A stretch of 5,304 nucleotides of DNA, taken from assembly GCA_018061385.1 (NCBI GenBank), contig JAGOUF010000207.1:1-5304 (forward strand), written 5' to 3'. Shown piece by piece: positions 1 to 5,304 of the stretch. A program made the translations under genes and the position numbers. The stretch's first letter is position 1; every line of letters starts with the position of its first letter. This stretch comes from Chitinophagaceae bacterium (GTDB lineage Bacteria; Bacteroidota; Bacteroidia; Chitinophagales; Chitinophagaceae). The notes under the pieces are model-generated. The model was not told the DNA's origin and searched no databases. It was given only the letters and a program-made list of their open reading frames with translations.

Positions 1-1
1 A

Positions 2-412
2 AACTCACAGTACGATTTTGTAACACTTTTAATTGGTGTAAACAATCAATACAGAGGTTTAAGTGTAGAAGAATTTAAAGAAGAGTTTGATTTTTTATTG
101 AAGAAAGCCATTCATTTTGCACAAAACGATATTAATAAAGTAATTGTACTTTCTATACCAGATTGGAGTGTAACGCCTTTTGCAAAAGATAAAGACGCAA
201 ATCAAATAACCGAAGCAATTGATGCATTTAATGCAGTTTGTGAAAATGCTTGTGAACAACAACAAATATGTTTTGTAAATATTACACCAAGTACTAGACA
301 AGCAAAAGATGACCCAAGTGTATTAACAGGCGATGGATTGCATTACTCAGGAAAAGAAATGAGAGATTGGGCTGAAATTGTGGCTACTATTATTTTAGAT
401 CAATTAAAATAA
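2..412 (+). CDS. SGNH/GDSL-family hydrolase, C-terminal part (5' end outside window)
   Basis: The frame is open from base 2 to the TAA at 410-412 and gives 136 visible residues. A TTG at 98 is in frame but is only an internal leucine codon, because family-conserved residues lie upstream of it. Two SGNH blocks are visible. Block III appears as LLIGVNNQYRG (visible residues 9-19), where the family has GxND. Block V appears as DGLHYSG, with the likely catalytic Asp at visible residue 111 and His at 114. Between them, SIPDWSVTPFA is a motif I recognise from Bacteroidota members of this family. The Ser (block I) and Gly (block II) regions must lie upstream. The family hydrolyses esters or thioesters (lipases, acyl-protein or carbohydrate esterases), and the substrate cannot be told from this part. 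Whether it has a signal peptide is also unknown. The gene converges on the amylase gene and ends just before a strong hairpin. Confidence 0.85.
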   Translation, partial: NSQYDFVTLLIGVNNQYRGLSVEEFKEEFDFLLKKAIHFAQNDINKVIVLSIPDWSVTPFAKDKDANQITEAIDAFNAVCENACEQQQICFVNITPSTRQAKDDPSVLTGDGLHYSGKEMRDWAEIVATIILDQLK

Positions 413-430
413 GCTCAACATTCAGTTTAA

Positions 431-461
431 TAATAAAGGCTCTTAAAAAGAGCCTTTATTA
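431..461. terminator. Bidirectional intrinsic terminator hairpin between convergent genes
   Basis: Bases 431-444 (TAATAAAGGCTCTT) are perfectly complementary to 448-461 (AAGAGCCTTTATTA), giving a 14-bp stem with a 3-base AAA loop. The GC-containing core AAGAGCC/GGCTCTT sits at the loop end. The A/T-rich base of the stem supplies a T-rich 3' arm on either strand, and on the + strand it continues into TACTATTTT. The hairpin lies 18 nt after the hydrolase stop codon and 7 nt beyond the amylase stop codon on the other strand. That is where a shared terminator for two converging genes is expected. The structure is seen directly; termination activity is inferred. Confidence 0.85.
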
Positions 462-468
462 TACTATT

Positions 469-1833
469 TTATTTGTACTCGTACACTTGATAACCCCAAG
501 GTTCCATATCCCAAGTGGTATTTTTAAGTTCTTCAAAATCGCCCATAAAAATATTGTAAGGCTTACCCAACAAAGTATTGTCTTTAATTTGAATAGGCTG
601 TGGATTGGCACTTAAATTTAAAATTACCAACACTTTACTTTTTCCTTTTTCACGTACAAACGCATACACAAATTTATCATCTCCAACACTTATTTTTTTG
701 AATGAAGCATTGGCACTTAGTGCTGCATTGTTTGTTCTAAGATTCAATAATTTTTTATAAAAATTAGCACGTTCGTATTTACCAAATTTGATGGTGTCTT
801 TATAAAAGAAACTTAAACTATCTAAAAAAGGTTCTTCTTGTCCACTATAAATTAATGGAACCGATTGCTTCATGGTTTGTGTTAAAACTGCAAATGGAGC
901 ATGGCTTGCACCTGGCATTGTAGCATAATCGGCTTTGTTCCAAGTATTTTCATCGTGGTTGCTCGTAAAATACATTCTCATTGCATTTGTAGGATATAAA
1001 GTATCACCTTGCGTTACAACACTATCAAAACTGGTAATGTTTCTCGTTCCATTGGCAACTTGTTTTAAAACTGCAAAATTGTGCCAAGCATAAGTTGCAT
1101 CAAAACCACTTTCTTGCAACCCTTTTCTATCGCCTTCGGCCAACATAAAAATATTTTTCTCTTTCTTTAAAGTTGTAATACATTTTTTCCAAAATTCATC
1201 TCTTACTTCTCCAGCAACATCGCATCTAAAACCATCAATGTTGGTTTCTGAAATCCAAAATTTCATTTGGTTAATCATGGTATCTTGTAATGCCAAATTA
1301 TCGAAGTTCAATTTTCTTGCATCAGTCCAATCAAATGGAGATAAAGGCTTTTTTGTAACACTATCTACAACATAAAAATCTGGATGTGTTGTTAACCAAC
1401 TATGATCGGCACCTGTATGATTGGCAACCCAATCTATAATTACTTTAAAACCCATTTCATGACATTTCTTTACCAATGCTTTCCAATCGTCCATTGTTCC
1501 AAACTCTGGGTTTATATCAACATAACTTTGCACAGCATAATAACTTCCCAACGTTCCTTTTCTATCAACCTTACTAATTGGATTAATAGGCATAAACCAA
1601 AGTGTTTGTACACCCATTTCTTTTAGTCTATCTAAATGTTGTTCAAAGGCTTTGAAAGTACCTTCAGGTGTATACTGACGAACATTTACTTCATAAATAT
1701 TTCCTTGCATAATCCATGCAGGATGTCCATCTTCTTTAACTGTATCTAGCTGTACAGTAGTTTCATTGGCGTTTTTGCAAGATGAAAAAAAGTACATAAA
1801 CAACAATGTACTTACCCATAGTTTCAATTTCAT
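469..1833 (-). CDS. GH13 alpha-amylase-family glycoside hydrolase, lipoprotein
   Basis: A 454-residue secreted retaining alpha-glucan hydrolase. Residues 1-19 form a lipoprotein signal peptide: basic MKLK, a hydrophobic stretch, then FSSC with the lipidated Cys at 19. This supports the ATG at 1833. The catalytic (beta/alpha)8 barrel runs from about residue 40 to 370 and shows the four GH13 regions. Region I is IIDWVANHT (D134, N138, H139). Region II is GFRCDVA (R203, catalytic nucleophile D205). Region III is MLAEGD (acid/base E233). Region IV is TSNHDEN (H293, transition-state stabiliser D294). A short beta-sandwich (domain C) follows from about 380 to 454. All catalytic residues are present. 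The likely role is cleavage of alpha-1,4-glucans or maltooligosaccharides in the periplasm or at the cell surface. Exact specificity (amylase, neopullulanase or glucosidase type) cannot be decided here. No SusC/SusD-like genes or regulator are adjacent within the window. It is divergent from the aspartokinase gene, across 157 bp. Confidence 0.93.
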   Translation of the reverse strand: MKLKLWVSTLLFMYFFSSCKNANETTVQLDTVKEDGHPAWIMQGNIYEVNVRQYTPEGTFKAFEQHLDRLKEMGVQTLWFMPINPISKVDRKGTLGSYYAVQSYVDINPEFGTMDDWKALVKKCHEMGFKVIIDWVANHTGADHSWLTTHPDFYVVDSVTKKPLSPFDWTDARKLNFDNLALQDTMINQMKFWISETNIDGFRCDVAGEVRDEFWKKCITTLKKEKNIFMLAEGDRKGLQESGFDATYAWHNFAVLKQVANGTRNITSFDSVVTQGDTLYPTNAMRMYFTSNHDENTWNKADYATMPGASHAPFAVLTQTMKQSVPLIYSGQEEPFLDSLSFFYKDTIKFGKYERANFYKKLLNLRTNNAALSANASFKKISVGDDKFVYAFVREKGKSKVLVILNLSANPQPIQIKDNTLLGKPYNIFMGDFEELKNTTWDMEPWGYQVYEYK

Positions 1834-1866
1834 AACAATCGTTTTAGGCTATAAAAATAAGTGGTT

Positions 1867-1887
1867 AATGTGTAAATTTAACACATT
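1867..1887. promoter_or_regulatory. 21-bp inverted repeat, candidate operator
   Basis: AATGTGT (1867-1873) and ACACATT (1881-1887) are perfect inverted repeats around a 7-base A/T spacer that itself contains the palindrome AAATTT. The element lies in the 157-bp region between two divergent genes, 34-54 bp upstream of the amylase start codon and about 100 bp upstream of the aspartokinase gene. The size and symmetry fit a dimeric regulator site, and the position fits control of the amylase better. No regulator gene is in the window, and short A/T-rich palindromes also arise by chance here, so the function is inferred. Confidence 0.35.
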
Positions 1888-1959
1888 TATAAAAATTATG
1901 TATTTACTGGTCTTTTGAGTATAAAATTTTGCTCTTCTATTCTACCAACATTTAGCAAC

Positions 1960-1967
1960 TATCTTTG
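1960..1967 (+). promoter_or_regulatory. Bacteroidota-type -7 promoter element (TAnnTTTG) for the aspartokinase gene
   Basis: TATCTTTG matches the TAnnTTTG -7 element used by the primary sigma factor of Bacteroidota. It ends 23 nt before the aspartokinase ATG, so transcription would start roughly 15-18 nt upstream of the gene and leave a short leader. No clear TTG (-33) element lies at the usual distance; the nearest, at 1929-1931, is about 28 bp upstream, which is too far. No strong ribosome-binding site precedes the ATG, as is usual in this phylum. Confidence 0.4.
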
Positions 1968-1990
1968 TTTAAAACAGTAAAATAAACAAG

Positions 1991-3244
1991 ATGAAGGTTT
2001 TTAAATTTGGAGGAGCTAGTGCCAATAGTATAGATAGAATAAAAAATATTGCCAACATTTTAAAACAATATGAAGCTGAAAAAATTGTAATGATTATTTC
2101 GGCAATGGGCAAAACAACCAATGCTTTAGAAAAAGTTGCAGAAGCATTTTATGCTGATAAAAAAAATGAAGCATTGCAATTGTTTGGTGTAGTGAAGCAA
2201 CAACATTTAACTACAGCAAAATATTTACTAGTAACACATTACAATAAATGTGCTGCTCAATTAAACGATTATTTTACCGAAGCTGAATGGCTTTTACACG
2301 ATAAACCAGTAAAAGATTTTGATTATTACTACGATCAAATTGTTTGTGTTGGAGAATTAATTAGCACTTGTATTATTAGTTATTATTTAAATGAAGTGGG
2401 TATAAAAAACACTTTATTGGATGTTAGAGATATTTTAAAAACCGATAACAATTTTAGAGAAGCAACTGTTAATTGGGAAAAAACAATTGAGCTTTCTTCT
2501 GCATTTACCAACCAAGCCAACAACTTAATTATTACACAAGGTTTTATTGGATGTACTGATGATAATGAGAGTACTACTTTAGGTAGAGAAGGCAGCGATT
2601 ATACAGCAGCCATTTTTGCCAATATTTTAAATGCCGAAAATGTTAGTATTTGGAAAGATGTGGAAGGCGTAATGAATGCAGATCCAAAAACTTTTCCCAA
2701 TGCTGAATTAATTACTACTTTAAGTTACAATGAAGTAATTGAAATGGCCTATTATGGTGCTCAAGTAATACATCCTAAAACAATTAAACCATTACAAAAC
2801 AAGTCGATTCCATTGTATGTTAAATGTTTTTTAGATGCTAGTTTGCCAGGAACTTTAATACACAATAAAAATGTACAAAACCTTCCTCCTATTATTGTAA
2901 TGAAACAGCAACAAGTATTGTTGCACTTAAAAACAATGGATTTTAGTTTTGTTGGAGAAGCACCAATGGCAAGGCTTTACGAAATTTTTGCTCAACTAAG
3001 TATTCAACCCAACCTTATTCAAACGGGTGCTATTAATGTACAAATTGGTATGGATGATAAGCCAGAAAAGATTGAGCAATTTGCAGCAACTGCTGCTCAA
3101 ATTTTTGATGTACAAATTGAAAAAGATTTACAATTACTTACTATAAGACATTACAATGAAAACTTGTTGGAAGAAATGACCGCAGGGGTTGAAATTATTT
3201 TGCAACAAAAAACGAAACAAACGGTACAAGTTCTTTTTAAATAA
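1991..3244 (+). CDS. lysC: Aspartate kinase (aspartokinase), monofunctional
   Basis: A 417-residue cytoplasmic enzyme that phosphorylates L-aspartate with ATP, the first step towards lysine/diaminopimelate, threonine, methionine and isoleucine. The amino-acid-kinase domain spans about residues 1-290. It has the N-terminal KFGGAS motif (residues 5-10, catalytic Lys5), SAMGKTTNAL (37-46), VGELIST (120-126, substrate-binding Glu122), TTLGREGSDYTAA (195-207, with R199, S202 and D203) and IWKDVEGVMNADP (220-232). AYYGAQVIHPKTI (253-265) is also typical of the family. A C-terminal regulatory ACT region covers about 303-417; FVGEAPMARLYEIF resembles the start of an ACT unit. Feedback inhibition by an end product is therefore likely, but the effector cannot be read from sequence. 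No homoserine dehydrogenase domain follows, so this is not a ThrA-type fusion. The Ala in KFGGAS and the Glu in GREGSD are, from memory, normal for Bacteroidota. The gene stands alone, and the symbol is assigned by enzyme class. Confidence 0.95.
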   Translation: MKVFKFGGASANSIDRIKNIANILKQYEAEKIVMIISAMGKTTNALEKVAEAFYADKKNEALQLFGVVKQQHLTTAKYLLVTHYNKCAAQLNDYFTEAEWLLHDKPVKDFDYYYDQIVCVGELISTCIISYYLNEVGIKNTLLDVRDILKTDNNFREATVNWEKTIELSSAFTNQANNLIITQGFIGCTDDNESTTLGREGSDYTAAIFANILNAENVSIWKDVEGVMNADPKTFPNAELITTLSYNEVIEMAYYGAQVIHPKTIKPLQNKSIPLYVKCFLDASLPGTLIHNKNVQNLPPIIVMKQQQVLLHLKTMDFSFVGEAPMARLYEIFAQLSIQPNLIQTGAINVQIGMDDKPEKIEQFAATAAQIFDVQIEKDLQLLTIRHYNENLLEEMTAGVEIILQQKTKQTVQVLFK

Positions 3245-3312
3245 CTACTTTTTGTAAATATGTGTATAGTTTAACAATCTGTTTTTTAAGTGTTCAAACC
3301 AATTGTATTAAC

Positions 3313-3325
3313 ATTTGTTACAAAT
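3313..3325. repeat. 13-bp palindrome upstream of msrA
   Basis: ATTTGT-T-ACAAAT is a perfect 6-bp inverted repeat around one central base. It lies in the 127-bp gap between the aspartokinase and msrA genes, 46 bp before the msrA ATG, so it could be a small operator for msrA. It is short and A/T-rich, and chance is a realistic explanation. I see no TAnnTTTG promoter element and no convincing terminator elsewhere in this gap. Confidence 0.2.
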
Positions 3326-3371
3326 CTATTAAACAAGCATAAACGTATATCAACATATAAAATACAATTAG

Positions 3372-4025
3372 ATGCAAAAAGTTTTTATAAGTAGCTTCTT
3401 GGCAATGTTTTCATTGCTTTCTTGTGCTCAAAACAACAATAAAAAAGACAATAAAATTATGAGTGAAGTTAAAATACCCGAAGGCGTAAAAACAGAAATT
3501 GCCGATTTTGGTTCAGGCTGTTTTTGGTGTACAGAAGCTATTTTTCAACGTTTAGAAGGTGTGTATAGTGTAAGAAGTGGTTATGGTGGTGGACATGTTG
3601 AAAACCCAACCTACGAGCAGGTTTGCGACAAAACAACGGGTCATGCAGAAATAATTAGAATTACCTACGATCCTGCAAAAATTAGTTTTGATGAATTGTT
3701 GGAAGTGTTTTGGAAAACACACGATCCCACAACACCCAATCAACAAGGTGCTGATGTTGGTCCACAATATAGAAGTGTAATATTTTATCATTCTCAGGAA
3801 CAAAAAGAAAAAGCTGAAAAATATAAAATAGAATTGAATGCAAGTGGAGCTTGGGATAAACCAATTGTAACAGCTATTGAACCATTTAAAAATTATTATC
3901 CTGCCGAATTGTATCATCAAAATTATTACAACGACAACCAGAATCAAGGTTATTGTCGTTATGTTATTCAGCCAAAATTAGAAAAATTTGAAAAGGTCTT
4001 TAAAGCCAAATTAAAAAAGCAATAG
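3372..4025 (+). CDS. msrA: Peptide-methionine (S)-S-oxide reductase MsrA, lipoprotein form
   Basis: A 217-residue MsrA that reduces the S-epimer of methionine sulfoxide, free or in proteins, repairing oxidative damage. Residues 1-18 are a lipoprotein signal peptide (MQKVF, hydrophobic stretch, lipobox LLSC with Cys18), followed by an Asn/Lys-rich linker. This supports the ATG at 3372 and places the enzyme in the periplasm or on an outer-membrane leaflet. The catalytic domain begins near residue 42. GSGCFWCTEAIF holds the catalytic Cys50, a second Cys53 and the conserved Glu55. SGYGGGHVENPTYEQVC (69-85) and TGHAE (89-93) follow, then FWKTHDPTTPNQQGADVGPQYRS (113-135, given in outline only), YHQNYY (181-186) and GYCRYVIQPKLEK (193-205) with candidate resolving Cys195. 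The Cys at 53, where many MsrAs have Gly (GCFWG), is a known subfamily variant. An in-frame ATG at 3459 (Met30) could start a cytosolic form. The unknown exported gene starts 11 nt downstream. Confidence 0.95.
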   Translation: MQKVFISSFLAMFSLLSCAQNNNKKDNKIMSEVKIPEGVKTEIADFGSGCFWCTEAIFQRLEGVYSVRSGYGGGHVENPTYEQVCDKTTGHAEIIRITYDPAKISFDELLEVFWKTHDPTTPNQQGADVGPQYRSVIFYHSQEQKEKAEKYKIELNASGAWDKPIVTAIEPFKNYYPAELYHQNYYNDNQNQGYCRYVIQPKLEKFEKVFKAKLKKQ

Positions 4026-4036
4026 GTTTAACATGT

Positions 4037-4588
4037 ATGCTTAAACATTCTGTAATACTTTTTATAGGGCTAATTTTTTCGTGTAATCTATTGGCACAAA
4101 AAAGATTTAATGCCGAACGTAAATATGCAATTCTATTGCCCGAAAGATGGAATGCATCGCCTAAACTATTGTCAAAAATTACCAATATTGTTACAGCTTT
4201 TGTACCAGAACTTACAGATAAACAAGAGTGTTTAAATTGTGAGGCGAACTATTGGATTAAATTTTATGTTGCTTCAGTACAAACGGATGAAATTTATTAT
4301 AGAAATATAACCAACGAATTTATTACCAATTACAGATTTATTGGTTTTATGGATGTGTACAATATTGAAGGTTATTTACTAAGACGTTTGTATTTAAATA
4401 CGAAACAAAATGTATATAACCTTAACACTAAAGTTTTAAATTTTGAAGTACAGAATGAGAACAAAAATTTTCCTTTTGATCCAGAAAATTATATTCGCAA
4501 GTATCAGCAAAAATTAGTTCCAACTACTATACAATTGTGGGATCAATTAGAAGCCATTGTTAAAGACGTTAAAATTACTTCAAACTAA
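4037..4588 (+). CDS. Exported protein of unknown function with a CxxC motif
   Basis: A 183-residue protein I do not recognise. The N-terminus is an export signal: basic MLKH, a hydrophobic core (residues 5-20), then NLLA-QKRF with probable signal peptidase I cleavage after Ala20. FSC at 14-16 is a less likely lipobox because Phe at -2 is unusual. The mature part, about 163 residues, has no transmembrane segment. It contains ECLNC (Cys65 and Cys68, a CxxC pair), an aromatic-rich stretch with NYWIKFYVAS, EIYYRNITNEFITNYRF and GYLLRRLYL (about 71-120), and a C-terminal helix-like part (KYQQKLVPTTIQLWDQLEAI). It starts 11 nt after the msrA stop codon with no terminator between, so the two are probably co-transcribed. 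The chosen ATG at 4037 is the one that opens the signal peptide; the ATG at 4033 leads to a stop after three codons. Its 3' end overlaps the opposing gene by 14 bp. That it is a real gene is well supported; its role is unknown. Confidence 0.8.
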   Translation: MLKHSVILFIGLIFSCNLLAQKRFNAERKYAILLPERWNASPKLLSKITNIVTAFVPELTDKQECLNCEANYWIKFYVASVQTDEIYYRNITNEFITNYRFIGFMDVYNIEGYLLRRLYLNTKQNVYNLNTKVLNFEVQNENKNFPFDPENYIRKYQQKLVPTTIQLWDQLEAIVKDVKITSN

Positions 4589-5304
4589 CTTTTCTCAACT
4601 CCAATAAATTCAGTGCGTTGGCATGCATATTTTGTACATTGTTGTTTACTAAATGTATAGCCATATCGTACCAAACTGGTACAATGGGAGCATCGTCAAT
4701 AATCATTTGATCCATTTGTCTGTATAAGCTATAACGCAAGCTATCATTGGTTTCTAGCAATGCTTTTTCGTACAATATATCGAATGTTACATTCTTGTAT
4801 CTTGTATAGTTGGGCGGTGCAGGATTTTTACTATAAAACACTGCTAAATAGTTTTCAGCATCAGGATAATCGGCAATCCAACTTGCTCTAAAAAACAAAG
4901 CTTGGCTTTTTGAAGTTTGTTCTAACAATAAACTTTTTTGCACCACTTCTACCTGAACTTTGATGCCAACATCTTCACATTGTTTAGCAATAAAACTTCC
5001 AATATCTGCATAAATAGGAATGGTTAATAATTTAATTGCAGGAAAACTTTCATTGTATCCAGCTTGCTTTAACAATGCTTTTGCTTTAGCAGGATTGTAC
5101 TCATACCCTTTTACCATTTCCATATTTTGGCTAGGCAATCCACCAGGTACAAAACCACTTTGTGCAGGTGTACCAATACCATTACGCATATACATCATTA
5201 ACTGATTTCTGTTAATGGCGTAATTAATTGCTTGCCGTACAGCCTTTAATTTAATGGGAGATTGTTTTACCAAAGGGTTTGTTTCATCTACCAATATTCC
5301 TAAA
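4575..5304 (-). CDS. ABC transporter substrate-binding protein, family 5 (oligopeptide type), C-terminal part (5' end outside window)
   Basis: The frame on the minus strand is open from the right edge of the window to the TAA at 4575-4577 and gives about 243 residues. The TTG at 5294 is an internal codon: the in-frame residues before it (LGI) continue a family-typical LGxxxD strand. Family 5 (SBP_bac_5, OppA/DppA/NikA-like) features are clear: KLKAVRQAINYAINRNQLM near the visible start, then PAQSGFVPGG, YEYNPAKAKALLKQAGY, a lobe-II strand leading to VGIKVQVEVV, and ADYPDAENYL. YRQMDQMIIDDAPIVPVWYDM lies near the end. Such proteins capture peptides (or nickel, or sugars in some members) outside the inner membrane for an ABC importer; peptides are the commonest ligand. 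In this phylum they are usually lipoproteins, but the signal region is off-window. No permease or ATPase gene is visible downstream. The gene is convergent with the unknown exported gene. Confidence 0.9.
   Translation of the reverse strand, partial: LGILVDETNPLVKQSPIKLKAVRQAINYAINRNQLMMYMRNGIGTPAQSGFVPGGLPSQNMEMVKGYEYNPAKAKALLKQAGYNESFPAIKLLTIPIYADIGSFIAKQCEDVGIKVQVEVVQKSLLLEQTSKSQALFFRASWIADYPDAENYLAVFYSKNPAPPNYTRYKNVTFDILYEKALLETNDSLRYSLYRQMDQMIIDDAPIVPVWYDMAIHLVNNNVQNMHANALNLLELRKVSLK

Noticed and set aside
95..301. Minus-strand open frame of 68 residues opposite the SGNH hydrolase
   Set aside because: It lies wholly antisense to a conserved coding frame, is Cys/Phe/Tyr/Ile-rich as expected of an antisense shadow in AT-rich DNA, and has no recognisable motif.
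1402..1626. Plus-strand open frame of 74 residues inside the amylase gene
   Set aside because: It is antisense to the GH13 catalytic barrel, including region I, and has low-complexity shadow composition.
3269..3299. Possible terminator after the aspartokinase gene (GTTTAACA pairing with TGTTCAAAC)
   Set aside because: The stem is A/T-rich, has a bulged base and a 14-base loop, and no T-run follows it. It is too weak to call.
3314..3371. Search for a Bacteroidota -33/-7 promoter before msrA
   Set aside because: A TTTG occurs at 3314-3317, but no TAnnTTTG element follows at the usual spacing, so no promoter is annotated.
3552..3947. Minus-strand open frame of 131 residues (and a shorter one at 3682-3864) opposite msrA
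   Set aside because: The Ile/Phe/Val-rich stretches are the complement of the MsrA coding frame. The whole region is explained by the conserved MsrA domain.
4000..4185. Minus-strand open frame of 61 residues across the msrA/unknown-gene junction
   Set aside because: It overlaps the end of msrA and the signal peptide region of the next gene on the other strand, with no motif or initiation signal.
5020..5205. Plus-strand open frame of 61 residues opposite the substrate-binding protein gene
   Set aside because: It is antisense to a clearly conserved family 5 binding-protein frame.
1..5304. Search for tRNA or other RNA genes, insertion sequences, CRISPR repeats, phage or toxin-antitoxin genes
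   Set aside because: Nearly all bases are accounted for by six conserved or export-type coding genes. The gaps are 56, 157, 127 and 11 bp and hold no cloverleaf, spaced repeats, transposase or similar signature.

Overview
This AT-rich window (roughly one third G+C by eye) looks like ordinary chromosome from a member of the Bacteroidota, plausibly of the Chitinophagales or a related lineage. The pointers are short lipoprotein signal peptides ending in SSC or LSC, a KFGGAS/GREGSD-type aspartokinase, a GCFWC-type lipoprotein MsrA, an SGNH hydrolase with the PDWSVTPFA motif, weak or absent Shine-Dalgarno sequences, and one match to the TAnnTTTG promoter element of this phylum. The lineage is inferred from sequence style, not from a database search.

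Layout. (1) 2-412, +: the C-terminal part of an SGNH/GDSL-type hydrolase whose start lies left of the window. (2) 431-461: a perfect 14-bp hairpin between two convergent genes, which probably terminates transcription in both directions. (3) 469-1833, -: a GH13 alpha-amylase-family lipoprotein with all four conserved regions and the catalytic Asp/Glu/Asp. (4) 1834-1990: a divergent intergenic region with a 21-bp inverted repeat (1867-1887) and a TATCTTTG element (1960-1967) ahead of the next gene. (5) 1991-3244, +: a monofunctional aspartate kinase, first step of the lysine/threonine/methionine pathway. (6) 3372-4025, +: a lipoprotein peptide-methionine (S)-S-oxide reductase, MsrA. (7) 4037-4588, +: a small exported protein of unknown function, 11 nt behind msrA and probably in the same transcript. 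(8) 4575-5304, -: the C-terminal part of a family 5 (oligopeptide-type) ABC transporter substrate-binding protein, whose start lies right of the window and whose 3' end overlaps the preceding gene tail to tail by 14 bp.

The genes do not form one pathway. Four of the six (amylase, MsrA, the unknown protein and, by family, the binding protein) act or probably act outside the cytoplasm. I found no RNA genes, mobile elements, CRISPR arrays or phage genes, and no convincing sign of a new multi-gene system. The least explained items are the unknown exported protein with a CxxC motif next to msrA, and the inverted repeat in the divergent region.
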